From Vandiemenella viatica (taxonomy: Eukaryota > Arthropoda > Insecta > Orthoptera > Morabidae), in NCBI GenBank assembly GCA_031002005.1, contig JARYHS010008074.1:349890932-349954931 (forward strand): 64,000 bases of DNA, written 5' to 3'. Within the stretch, counting starts at the first letter, position 1. Every line of letters starts with the position of its first letter. The position numbers and the translations under genes were made by a program. This document shows, piece by piece, positions 1-10,681 of this stretch. A model generated the notes under the pieces. It had not been told where the DNA came from, made no database searches, and saw nothing but the letters and a program-made list of their open reading frames with translations.

Positions 1-192
1 GTGATTTACTTGATGCCACTAAATACCCAAGTATGTACTACATTTTTTCATTTAAATAATTGGAGGAAAATGATATAACAAATAGACGTGAGATTTTTAT
101 TGCCCCTCCCCCCCTCCCTTTAATTGAGATCTGGTGAGATTTTATTGGAGCCCACCCGCTATCTTGATTTCACGTAATTGATGGACGTCCCC
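1..192. mobile_element. MITE, right part (copy A)
   Basis: Right half of the element that is complete at 6840-7182. It ends in GGACGTCCCC followed by TTA. The left half lies outside the window. Confidence 0.6.
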
Positions 193-693
193 TTAATCGT
201 TGTTTGTGGTGTTAAGTGCCGAAAGTTTTAGAAATCCAGAAAAACTGCATGTACTTTCAAATTATCATGCTTCAGAGCTCTACTACCAACAGATTTTCGA
301 GAGTTTGATCGGTGATTAATGAGGTCACTTCGATCTCCACTCTTGAAAACTAGTGTGTTCCAGATCGAAAGGTTATTGTTCTCCTTAAAATTTATGATTT
401 ACAAAATATGTATCAGTGACGACGGATTCGATTTCAGTCACACACTTTGGGAATACTCTTGCTTTCTCTCACTTGATAAGTTTCAGTTGCTTTACGGTAC
501 CTGCAGGGTCTATTTGCATGGCATACATCTCAAAATCCACACAACGTGGAAAGTTTTCTTTAGTGAGCTAATTTTTAAAATCTGTTTTTTGTTCTGAATT
601 CTTTGGCAGAAGGTTTTCTAATTTATCAGCCAGAAGTCGAATGTGTGTACTGATTCTTAGGTAATTTATATTAACAACCTCTATATACCATAC
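193..693. other. No recognised gene (copy A)
   Basis: A 92-codon open frame starts at 319 and is identical in copy B (7309), but it resembles no family I know and has no supporting context. It probably belongs to the flank of the LINE fragment that follows. Confidence 0.4.
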
Positions 694-1459
694 CTCGCTT
701 TTGCAGATGATTTCTAGCATAAGATGAAGAGAGTGCCATCAAACAAACAGCTTGAAACAATCAAAGAAAGTGCAGAAAAAGTTGGATTACAAATCTCATT
801 CGAGAAAACTGAATTCATATGTTCAATGACAGAAATAGCAAGTTTGAGAACAAAATACGGTAAAATCAACAGGGTCCCATACTTTAAATACCTCGGAGAA
901 TTCATCGAACCGACAGGCCTTGAGAAAATCTCACAGCAAAATCGCCTCCAAAAAGTAAAAAAAGCATTAGGGTTAGTCCAAAATCTCTACAACAAAAAAT
1001 CTACGTCAAGACAGACGAAAATTCAGCATTACAACACAGTCATAAAACCAACAGCCTTCTATGCAAGTGAAACATTAACACTTAACAGGAAACATGACCT
1101 TGAAGAAATTAAAAAAGTAGAGAGAAAAATCATTAGAATAATTCTAGGATCAAGACTCACTAAAGATGGTTACAGACTACATTCAATCAAAACAACAGAA
1201 AAGTTTTCAAACATCGAAATTGACATCAGGAAAAGGTCACCTTAAGAGATTACCAGAAAGTCGATTGACAAAAAATATAATAGATTATGTAAGTTCACTT
1301 AAAAATCCAACACCTTGCCTGAATGAAATTCGGAAGGATCTTAAAAGTGCAAGCATAGGAGTATCAGGCACATGTAATTTGGGACACCGTAGTGAGGACA
1401 ACACAAGACACACACAACACTTAATTAAAACCTTCTACGCCCTAGGCCGGTTTCCCTGA
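694..1459 (+). pseudogene. Non-LTR retrotransposon reverse transcriptase fragment, copy A
   Basis: The C-terminal part of a LINE reverse transcriptase, which copies element RNA into DNA at a nicked target. The frame opens with LAFADDF, the catalytic YADD-type box, at 694-714, followed at once by a TAG stop at 715-717. It then runs on through a typical post-catalytic segment (EKVGLQISFEKTEFI) and the ASETLTL region to about 1242. There an extra G relative to copy B shifts the frame, and the second part (GHLKRLPESRLT onward) continues to 1459. Everything upstream of the FADD box is missing. The clade is not certain. It is clearly dead: 5' truncated, one nonsense codon and one frameshift. Confidence 0.8.
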
Positions 1460-1670
1460 GCTACCACATCACTCTGAATTGCTTATAACTATTACTAAAT
1501 ATTGACAGCCTCTTCCGATGGAATTCCTGGCCGGTTTCGTAACTGTCGTACCGTGTCAGTTTGGCTCACCCTACTCCGCCACGGCAGTTTGTTCTGGACG
1601 AATTCCTGCTGTATTGTATCAGATGCGCCTACTTAATTCCAAAACAGCAATGCGCTGAATAGAATTGCTT

Positions 1671-1789
1671 TACGTGAGGTGTTTTTCCGGAATTCCGGAC
1701 CCCCCCTTTTCTGGTGAGATCTGGTCGGACCCCCTCTCCTCTAAAATGAGGTGAGATTTCACCTCACGTAATTAATGGACGCCCCCTTA
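1671..1789. mobile_element. Short MITE fragment (copy A)
   Basis: It shares the terminal motif with the element at 6840-7182: the right end reads TCACGTAATTAATGGACGCCCCC and is followed by TTA. The left end keeps only TACGTGAGG and lacks the outer bases. The interior is rich in runs of C and in GGTGAGAT repeats. Confidence 0.55.
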
Positions 1790-2479
1790 TAAGTTCGGTC
1801 TTAAGGCGGTTAAGATTAAAGCAAAGGAGAGAGTGTCTTCGTGTTGTTGATACTACAGACCTGATCTTCCGATACTCTTTTCATCAAAATATGTAAGTCT
1901 CAACCAAACTAAAACTTGGGTAAAAGCTCCGTGAAAGTCAACCATGGCGATCTTGTGGCAGAATCCGGGAATCAAATTTCTATTTTTCCAGTATGCATCA
2001 GTCCCAATAGCGTAGGGTCTAGAGGCCTGACGACACGTACCGACGGTCACCGGTTTGTGTCCGGCGAAGGCGTACGGGATTTTAATTGAGTGTTGCGTTC
2101 GTCATGTGTCGTTACTGCTACGCAGTACATTAATACAAATAGTAGGTGCAGTTGTTGAGAGACCATGTACAGTTATTGAATAGTGTTGTACTCTATCTTT
2201 TCCAATTTCTTTTTACAAATGATGTGTGGTGATTCAGAAATTTGTCAAGATTTAGATGCGACAAATAGCGATTTATTTTCATTTTTTTTTGGGATGCATG
2301 TGGAGGAAAATCGCTGAAGAACAACGGATCAAAAATGTTCTATACAATCTACTGCATATTTGTTAAGAACTCCATATGCCACAACAATTCAGTAACGAAC
2401 AACAATCATGCACAATAATATCTCACAGCCACAGACAGGCTCCAAAATCAAACACAGCTACAGCCAATACACAGCGACA
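1790..2479. other. No recognised gene (copy A)
   Basis: About 690 bases with only short open frames and no recognisable domain. The same sequence is present in copy B at about 8800-9489. Confidence 0.4.
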
Positions 2480-3062
2480 TTCTACATCTACATATATACT
2501 GTGCTATTCACAAATATTGTGGGTGGCAGAGAATGCTAAGCACCAATCCTGATTCTGTGCATTCCGATCCCGAACAGAACGAGGAAAGGAAGAATACATG
2601 AAAGTATCAATACGGCATCTTATTTCTCTAATCTTATCCCTACTGTCATTAGAACCTAAATAAGTTGGCGGGAGAATTGTTTAACTGCACTCATAAATTA
2701 AAGAATTTCGCAGATTCCCCAATAAATTCAAACGAAAACGACGTCGTCTGTCTACCAAACAATCCCAGCCCAATCTATGTATCAATTCTGTAACACTTTC
2801 GTAAGGATTGTAACTAGCAGTCACGAGGCGAGCGGCTCTCTTCTGTACTTTCTCTAACGTTTCAAACAATCTCTTGCGATACGGATCCCAAACTCCACAA
2901 CAGTAATCCAACTGCGGTCGTACTAGAGTTTTGTACGCTATTTCCTTTGTATGAGCATTACAACTTCTCAACATATTACCTATGAATCGTAATCTAGAAT
3001 AAGGTTTGCCTACGACGGAAGTTATGTGCAAATCCATTTCATGTTGCATTACGCCCGATACT
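2480..3062 (-). pseudogene. CR1/jockey-type LINE 3' end, copy A
   Basis: Read on the minus strand, this is the last part of a LINE reverse transcriptase protein followed by its 3' untranslated tail. Recognisable blocks in order are SRLRFIGNMLRSC, AYKTLVRPQLDYCCGVWDPY, KVQKRAARLVT and HRLGWDCLVDRR, ending near 2681. The tail reaches a GTAGATGTAG-type simple repeat at about 2480-2500, the usual 3' terminus of this family. The related plus-strand copy at 36760-37325 ends with the same microsatellite. The reverse transcriptase core is absent, so the copy is 5' truncated. The clade is assigned from the conserved C-terminal blocks only. Confidence 0.75.
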
Positions 3063-3679
3063 CCAGGACAGTGGTTTGATGCTGGGGAAGGCTGCGAATC
3101 TTTTACCCCTGCGGTCAAAGTCTCGATGGGAAGAGTCTTACCGATTTCTTTTTTGCCCCCTATAATTCCGTCTAAAAATAGTATTTTTGGCAGCTGCTTT
3201 CACTGTAGGCCTCCTTCCTTTGTTTTCCGTCATCAACTACTTAAAATAATAAACAAACAAAAAGGAAAACAGAAACAAAAGGAAACACATGCTACCTGCA
3301 AGAAAAGATCTATACAAATAAGTATTTTTAAATGTGTGTTTTATGAAATTTCAGGTACATTTGTCAATGACAAATTCATGAGAGGAATATCGAACTTTTA
3401 TGTGACTTCATTTGGTAAATTACATACTTACATAAAAGAAATTAACACCACGAAGAAGTGGGGAGGTGACGGGAGAGATGGAGCCATGGACTTGGTGAGG
3501 ACGTTTTTCAGGTAGGGCTGAAGACAAGCAACCAGCGGCATAAAGCGGAAGGCAGACCCAAACGGAGACGAATTCTTGTAGCGGCCCGAGATGCTTTGGG
3601 CCTGATGGCGTAAATGAAAATGATGAATGACATAAATGAATGTTCTCCTTTTCATCTAATAATGGACGTTTTGCTTACC
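3063..3679. other. No recognised gene between CR1 and hAT fragments (copy A)
   Basis: About 600 bases without a recognisable product. It should contain the 3' end of the minus-strand hAT element, but I could not find a convincing terminal inverted repeat with a matching 8-bp TSD. Confidence 0.35.
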
Positions 3680-4219
3680 TTAATTAATTTGCTTATAAAT
3701 GAAATCAGCTCGTCTCCCCTTCTGCGCTGCGAAATGGTCTATGACCATTTCATTGAAATTTGGTCGATTCAGACGTTCTTTTTCAAGAGAACACATCGCA
3801 AGCGCACGAAGTCTGTCCTCGTTCATAGTATTTCGCACGAATGTTTTCACTCGTTTCAGTGTAGAGAAGCATCGTTCTGCCTCTCCAGTCGTCATTGGGA
3901 ATGTTACTATTATCTGCAGAAGTTTAACGCTCTCAGGGAACGCTTGTGCCAAGTTGTTTTCATAAAGAAAGTTCAATAAGGTCAAAGCACCTGTTGCTTT
4001 CATGAAATCTTTTCGGCTGTACAAGACATTTAGTTCACAACGTAACTCTGGAGATTTTAATTTAAACAAATTAACAGCTGTTTTTAGTTCTTGTTCTGGG
4101 AAAACAATGTGGTGTTTAGAAAACAATGACGGTTCAAACAACCGTGCAACTGACAAGTGTTCACTAAATCGGAATCTGTCACTGACCTGCGTTATGATAC
4201 GATCACAGACGTCTAGTGC
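3680..4219 (-). pseudogene. hAT transposase C-terminal part, truncated (copy A)
   Basis: The minus-strand frame encodes the hAT C-terminal dimerisation domain, with the conserved blocks LLQIIVTFPMTTGEAERCFS, LKRVKTFVRNTMNEDRL and EKERLNRPNFNEMVIDHFA near the end. hAT transposases use this region for multimerisation and it carries the last catalytic Glu. Similarity is to the DUF4371/TTF-zinc-finger group of hAT-like proteins (ZMYM1-like). In copy A this stretch is one unbroken frame from about 4156 to 3680, whereas copy B has a one-base insertion here. The N-terminal two thirds are missing because the duplicated block stops at 4219. Confidence 0.85.
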
Positions 4220-4631
4220 ACACTAGGGTGTCCCGTCGATGTATGATAAAAAAAAAATTTCAAGCTACACTATCGCAAGAGGTATCAAAATTTTCGTAAT
4301 TTAACACAGATTACGAAAAAGGTTAAAAAACTAGAAATGCGTGTCATCTTGAGGGCTCTACCACTCTTTGAAGTTTTGTAAATTTTATGTTTTTACAGAC
4401 TTAAACCGTATGTATAAAATAATACAAAAATCAAGTTTAAATGGTATTTTATTATTGAAATTAATGAAACAAAACACAAGAAAACAAAATAAATAAAATA
4501 GAGCTCATAATTAATGACAAAAACTTAGAATTTTTATTTTTATGTCCAAAATTTGGCATTTCTGCTTGAGATTGCATCTCTTGAAGTAGCGTCAGTTATA
4601 CTTTGTGAGGCCTCTGCCACTAGTTTCACAC
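4220..4631. other. Unidentified AT-rich sequence abutting the gap
   Basis: This sequence replaces the hAT gene at the copy A breakpoint and runs into the N gap. It begins CACTAGGGTGTCCCG, and with the preceding bases forms the palindrome CTAGTGCACACTAG at 4213-4226. No coding similarity is recognised. Confidence 0.5.
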
Positions 4632-5631
4632 NNNNNNNNNNNNNNNNNNNNNNNNNNNNNNNNNNNNNNNNNNNNNNNNNNNNNNNNNNNNNNNNNNNNN
4701 NNNNNNNNNNNNNNNNNNNNNNNNNNNNNNNNNNNNNNNNNNNNNNNNNNNNNNNNNNNNNNNNNNNNNNNNNNNNNNNNNNNNNNNNNNNNNNNNNNNN
4801 NNNNNNNNNNNNNNNNNNNNNNNNNNNNNNNNNNNNNNNNNNNNNNNNNNNNNNNNNNNNNNNNNNNNNNNNNNNNNNNNNNNNNNNNNNNNNNNNNNNN
4901 NNNNNNNNNNNNNNNNNNNNNNNNNNNNNNNNNNNNNNNNNNNNNNNNNNNNNNNNNNNNNNNNNNNNNNNNNNNNNNNNNNNNNNNNNNNNNNNNNNNN
5001 NNNNNNNNNNNNNNNNNNNNNNNNNNNNNNNNNNNNNNNNNNNNNNNNNNNNNNNNNNNNNNNNNNNNNNNNNNNNNNNNNNNNNNNNNNNNNNNNNNNN
5101 NNNNNNNNNNNNNNNNNNNNNNNNNNNNNNNNNNNNNNNNNNNNNNNNNNNNNNNNNNNNNNNNNNNNNNNNNNNNNNNNNNNNNNNNNNNNNNNNNNNN
5201 NNNNNNNNNNNNNNNNNNNNNNNNNNNNNNNNNNNNNNNNNNNNNNNNNNNNNNNNNNNNNNNNNNNNNNNNNNNNNNNNNNNNNNNNNNNNNNNNNNNN
5301 NNNNNNNNNNNNNNNNNNNNNNNNNNNNNNNNNNNNNNNNNNNNNNNNNNNNNNNNNNNNNNNNNNNNNNNNNNNNNNNNNNNNNNNNNNNNNNNNNNNN
5401 NNNNNNNNNNNNNNNNNNNNNNNNNNNNNNNNNNNNNNNNNNNNNNNNNNNNNNNNNNNNNNNNNNNNNNNNNNNNNNNNNNNNNNNNNNNNNNNNNNNN
5501 NNNNNNNNNNNNNNNNNNNNNNNNNNNNNNNNNNNNNNNNNNNNNNNNNNNNNNNNNNNNNNNNNNNNNNNNNNNNNNNNNNNNNNNNNNNNNNNNNNNN
5601 NNNNNNNNNNNNNNNNNNNNNNNNNNNNNNN
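4632..5631. other. Assembly gap (exactly 1000 N)
   Basis: A run of exactly 1000 N, which is a placeholder length rather than a measured one. Any open frames across it are artefacts. Confidence 0.99.
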
Positions 5632-5977
5632 TTATCGGATGAATCCTTCTCAAAATAATAGAAAACGGGGAACCAGGCAGTGAGATCATAACCGGGAGAG
5701 GCTTTACACGGCCAGTTTTCAGTGCAGAGTAGTGGGGCCCCACTTCCCCCCCTCCCCCTTTGCCCTAAATCTGATGGAATTTCCACCCGACCACCCTGCC
5801 TGATTTCGCGACAAAAACGTGTCAAGGAGCTCAATTTAGACAACCCGTTTTCAGGGCCGAAGGGGCGTGGCCACGATTTAGGGAAACCAGGTCGGGTCGT
5901 CTAAATGGGCCTTTAGGCGAACAATACAAAACAAGTGGCGGGGAAAATCTAAGCTCAAAAGTTTTTTTTTTTTCCTT
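5632..5977. other. No recognised gene
   Basis: Relatively GC-rich sequence with runs of C near 5740-5760 and a T run near 5961-5972. No domain is recognised. Confidence 0.4.
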
Positions 5978-6123
5978 CCACGACAATGTACGTCCACACA
6001 CGGCTAATCGTACCCGACGGCTCTTGGATGGTTCTTCTCCTCGATGGGTTTGGATGGGAGATGATTGATCACTCACTGTACAATCCGGATCTGGTGCCGA
6101 GAGAATACCTCCTCTTTCCAGCG
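5978..6123 (+). pseudogene. mariner transposase fragment (second and third Asp region)
   Basis: Two overlapping frames read as the catalytic core of a mariner (DD34D) transposase: DNVRPHTANRTRRLLD around the second Asp, then after a frameshift GFGWEMIDHSLYNPDLVPRE, which matches the PYSPDL block holding the third Asp. The rest of the element is missing. The fragment runs directly into a SINE 3' part at about 6124. Confidence 0.75.
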
Positions 6124-6290
6124 ATAAATTTTCCATGTTTTCCTCAAATCACTCCAGGTGAATGCCGGGATGCTTCCTTCAAAAATGCCATGGCCGAATT
6201 CCTTCCCGTTCCTTGTCCCCAGTCCCATCCCGCCTCTAACGACCTTAGCCGTTGACGAGGCGTAAAGCAATAAGTAAAAAAATAAAAAAG
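6124..6290 (+). mobile_element. tRNA-derived SINE, 3' part
   Basis: Contains the family body (CAAATCACTCCAGGTGAATG, GGATGCTTCCTTCAAAAA, GCCATGGCCGAATTCCTTCC) and the 3' tail stem CGCCTC...GAGGCG, then an A-rich end. The tRNA-like head with boxes A and B is missing. Confidence 0.85.
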
Positions 6291-6590
6291 ATAAACACCT
6301 GGCCCGCAACACAGCGCTTTGACAGTGAAGCAGAACTTATGCCGGTGCAAACCAGTGGTTGAAATCTAACGTAAACTGGGAATAAGGCTTGAAAGGATTG
6401 AATGTTGTTTGCGTCGTCTGCCTGACTGGACTAGTAAGCGGTCACAAATCGTGCGTCTCTCTCTGTAGTTTCTCGACTGGATCCTATTCAGCACAATAAT
6501 ACTCTATATGTAATATGAATGCACACGAGAATGTTTTTGCTATCTCCTATGTAGGGAGTGCACTCCTATGTACATTTCCGTTTATCGCAT

Positions 6591-6745
6591 TGAATTTTTA
6601 ACAACCTGCAGAATTCTTTACTTCCCTACAAATTTCTGCATCATCAGCAAACAATCTCAGACTGTTATTAATGTTCCCTCGCAGAGCGTTTATAAATCTG
6701 AGAAAAGAAATTGCCCTATTACGCTTTCTTGCATGACATCCGTTG
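6591..6745 (-). pseudogene. CR1-type reverse transcriptase fragment
   Basis: Read on the minus strand it gives a short stretch containing SLRLFADDAEICREVK, the catalytic FADD box and its downstream neighbours. It is related to the larger fragment at 13589-13905. No more than about 50 codons remain. Confidence 0.6.
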
Positions 6746-6839
6746 TAACATTAATAGGCGCTTCGGCATCAGCGACGAAATTTTGCAACATACTATAAGT
6801 AAATCACGTATTCACCGTGCGCTTGAATCTTCTTCGTTA

Positions 6840-7182
6840 GGGATGTCCATTATTACGTGAGGGTTTTTTTCTTCTTAAATTTGCACCCCTCCACCTTCGT
6901 GAGATTTGGTAAGATGCGGTAGAGCCTCCTCACGTGAGATTTATCGTATATTTTTGATTTAAATAATTAAATTTAATTTGGTGTGTTCATGTGATTTACT
7001 TGATGCCACTAAATACCCAAGTATGTACTACATTTTTTCATTTAAATAATTGGAGGAAAATGATATAACAAATAGACGTGAGATTTTTATTGCCCCTCCC
7101 CCCCTCCCTTTAATTGAGATCTGGTGAGATTTTATTGGAGCCCACCCGCTATCTTGATTTCACGTAATTGATGGACGTCCCC
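6840..7182. mobile_element. MITE with PIF/Harbinger-like ends
   Basis: A 343-bp element. The left end reads GGGATGTCCATTATTACGTG and the right end, reverse complemented, GGGGACGTCCATCAATTACG. Both sides are flanked by TTA (6837-6839 and 7183-7185), the TSD typical of PIF/Harbinger. There is no coding capacity. Class assignment is inferred from the TSD. The right half is also present at 1-192. Confidence 0.6.
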
Positions 7183-7705
7183 TTAATCGTTGTTTGTGGT
7201 GTTAAGTGCCGAAAGTTTTAGAAATCCAGAAAAACTGCATGTACTTTCAAATTATCATGCTTCAGAGCTCTACTACCAACAGATTTTCGAGAGTTTGATC
7301 GGTGATTAATGAGGTCACTTCGATCTCCACTCTTGAAAACTAGTGTGTTCCAGATCGAAAGGTTATTGTTCTCCTTAAAATTTATGATTTACAAAATATG
7401 TATCAGTGACGACGGATTCGATTTCAGTCACACACTTTGGGAATACTCTTGCTTTCTCTCACTTGATAAGTTTCAGTTGCTTTACGGTACCTGCAGGGTC
7501 TATTTGCATGGCATACATCTCAAAATCCACACAACGTGGAAAGTTTTCTTTAGTGAGCTAATTTTTAAAATCTGTTTTTTGTTCTGAATTCTTTGGCAGA
7601 AGGTTTTCTAATTTATCAGCCAGAAGTCGAATGTGTGTACTGATTCTTAGGTAATTTATATTAAAAGTAATAATAATAAATAAAAACAACCTCTATATAC
7701 CATAC
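7183..7705. other. No recognised gene (copy B)
   Basis: Same sequence as 193-693, with a roughly 20-bp AT-rich insertion near 7664-7685. Confidence 0.4.
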
Positions 7706-8469
7706 CTCGCTTTTGCAGATGATTTCTAGCATAAGATGAAGAGAGTGCCATCAAACAAACAGCTTGAAACAATCAAAGAAAGTGCAGAAAAAGTTGGATT
7801 ACAAATCTCATTCGAGAAAACTGAATTCATATGTTCAATGACAGAAATAGCAAGTTTGAGAACAAAATACGGTAAAATCAACAGGGTCCCATACTTTAAA
7901 TACCTCGGAGAATTCATCGAACCGACAGGCCTTGAGAAAATCTCACAGCAAAATCGCCTCCAAAAAGTAAAAAAAGCATTAGGGTTAGTCCAAAATCTCT
8001 ACAACAAAAAATCTACGTCAAGACAGACGAAAATTCAGCATTACAACACAGTCATAAAACCAACAGCCTTCTATGCAAGTGAAACATTAACACTTAACAG
8101 GAAACATGACCTTGAAGAAATTAAAAAATAGAGAGAAAAATCATTAGAATAATTCTAGGATCAAGACTCACTAAAGATGGTTACAGACTACATTCAATCA
8201 AAACAACAGAAAAGTTTTCAAACATCGAAATTGACATCAGAAAAGGTCACCTTAAGAGATTACCAGAAAGTCGATTGACAAAAAATATAATAGATTATGT
8301 AAGTTCACTTAAAAATCCAACACCTTGCCTGAATGAAATTCGGAAGGATCTTAAAAGTGCAAGCATAGGAGTATCAGGCACATGTAATTTGGGACACCGT
8401 AGTGAGGACAACACAAGACACACACAACACTTAATTAAAACCTTCTACGCCCTAGGCCGGTTTCCCTGA
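7706..8469 (+). pseudogene. Non-LTR retrotransposon reverse transcriptase fragment, copy B
   Basis: Counterpart of 694-1459. The LAFADDF box is at 7706-7726 and is followed by the same TAG stop (7727-7729). A lost G creates another stop at 8129-8131, in a codon run that is open in copy A. Conversely, the frameshift of copy A at about 1237 is absent here, so GHLKRLPESR continues in frame. Each copy therefore carries one break the other lacks. Confidence 0.8.
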
Positions 8470-9489
8470 GCTACCACATCACTCTGAATTGCTTATAACT
8501 ATTACTAAAATATTGACAGCCTCTTCCGATGGAATTCCTGGCCGGTTTCGTAACTGTCGTACCGTGTCAGTTTGGCTCACCCTACTCCGCCACGGCAGTT
8601 TGTTCTGGACGAATTCCTGCTGTATTGTATCAGATGCGCCTACTTAATTCCAAAACAGCAATGCGCTGAATAGAATTGCTTACGTGAGGTGTTTTTCCGG
8701 AATTCCGGACCCCCCCTTTTCTGGTGAGATCTGGTCGGACCCCCTCTCCTCTAAAATGAGGTGAGATTTCACCTCACGTAATTAATGGACGCCCCCTTAT
8801 AAGTTCGGTCTTAAGGCGGTTAAGATTAAAGCAAAGGAGAGAGTGTCTTCGTGTTGTTGATACTACAGACCTGATCTTCCGATACTCTTTTCATCAAAAT
8901 ATGTAAGTCTCAACCAAACTAAAACTTGGGTAAAAGCTCCGTGAAAGTCAACCATGCGATCTTGTGGCAGAATCCGGGAATCAAATTTCTATTTTTCCAG
9001 TATGCATCAGTCCCAATAGCGTAGGGTCTAGAGGCCTGACGACACGTACCGACGGTCACCGGTTTGTGTCCGGCGAAGGCGTACGGTGATTTTAATTGAG
9101 TGTTGCGTTCGTCATGTGTCGTTACTGCTACGCAGTACATTAATACAAATAGTAGGTGCAGTTGTTGAGAGACCATGTACAGTTATTGAATAGTGTTGTA
9201 CTCTATCTTTTCCAATTTCTTTTTACAAATGATGTGTGGTGATTCAGAAATTTGTCAAGATTTAGATGCGACAAATAGCGATTTATTTTCATTTTTTTTT
9301 GGGATGCATGTGGAGGAAAATCGCTGAAGAACAACGGATCAAAAATGTTCTATACAATCTACTGCATATTTGTTAAGAACTCCATATGCCACAACAATTC
9401 AGTAACGAACAACAATCATGCACAATAATATCTCACAGCCACAGACAGGCTCCAAAATCAAACACAGCTACAGCCAATACACAGCGACA
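8470..9489. other. No recognised gene (copy B), with short MITE fragment
   Basis: Contains the copy B version of the MITE fragment at 8681-8799, ending at TTA. Otherwise nothing is recognised. Confidence 0.4.
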
Positions 9490-10072
9490 TTCTACATCTA
9501 CATATATACTGTGCTATTCACAAATATTGTGGGTGGCAGAGAATGCTAAGCACCAATCCTGATTCTGTGCATTCCGATCCCGAACAGAACGAGGAAAGGA
9601 AGAATACATGAAAGTATCAATACGGCATCTTATTTCTCTAATCTTATCCCTACTGTCATTAGAACCTAAATAAGTTGGCGGGAGAATTGTTTAACTGCAC
9701 TCATAAATTAAAGAATTTCGCAGATTCCCCAATAAATTCAAACGAAAACGACGTCGTCTGTCTACCAAACAATCCCAGCCCAATCTATGTATCAATTCTG
9801 TAACACTTTCGTAAGGATTGTAACTAGCAGTCACGAGGCGAGCGGCTCTCTTCTGTACTTTCTCTAACGTTTCAAACAATCTCTTGCGATACGGATCCCA
9901 AACTCCACAACAGTAATCCAACTGCGGTCGTACTAGAGTTTTGTACGCTATTTCCTTTGTATGAGCATTACAACTTCTCAACATATTACCTATGAATCGT
10001 AATCTAGAATAAGGTTTGCCTACGACGGAAGTTATGTGCAAATCCATTTCATGTTGCATTACGCCCGATACT
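9490..10072 (-). pseudogene. CR1/jockey-type LINE 3' end, copy B
   Basis: Same as 2480-3062: minus-strand blocks SRLRFIGNMLRSC, VRPQLDYCCGVWDPY and RAARLVTASYNPYESV, then the 3' tail with GTAGATGTAG. One extra T near 10087 relative to copy A breaks the upstream frame. Confidence 0.75.
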
Positions 10073-10681
10073 CCAGGACAGTGGTTTTGATGCTGGGGAA
10101 GGCTGCGAATCTTTTACCCCTGCGGTCAAAGTCTCGATGGGAAGAGTCTTACCGATTTTTTTTTGCCCCCTATAATTCCGTCTAAAAATAGTATTTTTGG
10201 CAGCTGCTTTCACTGTAGGCCTCCTTCCTTTGTTTTCCGTCATCAACTACTTAAAATAATAAACAAACAAAAAGGAAAACAGAAACAAAAGGAAACACAT
10301 GCTACCTGCAAGAAAAGATCTATACAAATAAGTATTTTTAAATGTGTGTTTTATGAAATTTCAGGTACATTTGTCAATGACAAATTCATGAGAGGAATAT
10401 CGAACTTTTATGTGACTTCATTTGGTAAATTACATAAAAGAAATTAACACCACGAAGAAGTGGGGAGGTGACGGGAGAGATGGAGCCATGGACTTGGTGA
10501 GGACGTTTTTCAGGTAGGGCTGAAGACAAGCAACCAGCGGCATAAAGCGGAAGGCAGACCCAAACGGAGACGAATTCTTGTAGCGGCCCGAGATGCTTTG
10601 GGCCTGATGGCGTAAATGAAAATGATGAATGACATAAATGAATTTTCTCCTTTTCATCTAATAATGGACGTTTTGCTTACC
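10073..10681. other. No recognised gene (copy B)
   Basis: Counterpart of 3063-3679 with an 8-bp deletion near 10435. It probably includes the 3' flank of the hAT element; no terminal repeat was identified. Confidence 0.35.

Larger units (their letters stand above)
1..4219. repeat. Duplicated block, copy A
   Basis: This block repeats almost base for base at 6991-11222 in the same orientation; the offset drifts from 6990 to 7010 and back to 7003 because of small indels. It carries part of a MITE, a LINE reverse transcriptase fragment, a second MITE, a CR1 3' end and the C-terminal part of a hAT transposase. Copy A begins in the middle of a MITE at the window edge, so the duplication probably extends upstream. 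It ends abruptly at 4219, where copy B continues into the rest of the hAT gene. Confidence 0.95.

Noticed and set aside
319..597. 92-codon open frame conserved in both duplicated blocks
   Set aside because: Identity between the two blocks reflects the duplication itself, so it is not evidence of selection.
3515..3613. Plus-strand stretch reading AEGRPKRRRILVAARDALGL, reminiscent of a LINE C-terminus
   Set aside because: Too short, with a stop just upstream and no other LINE motif in that orientation; may be chance.
4553..5843. Long open frames across the gap on both strands
   Set aside because: They consist almost entirely of N; they are artefacts of the 1000-base gap.
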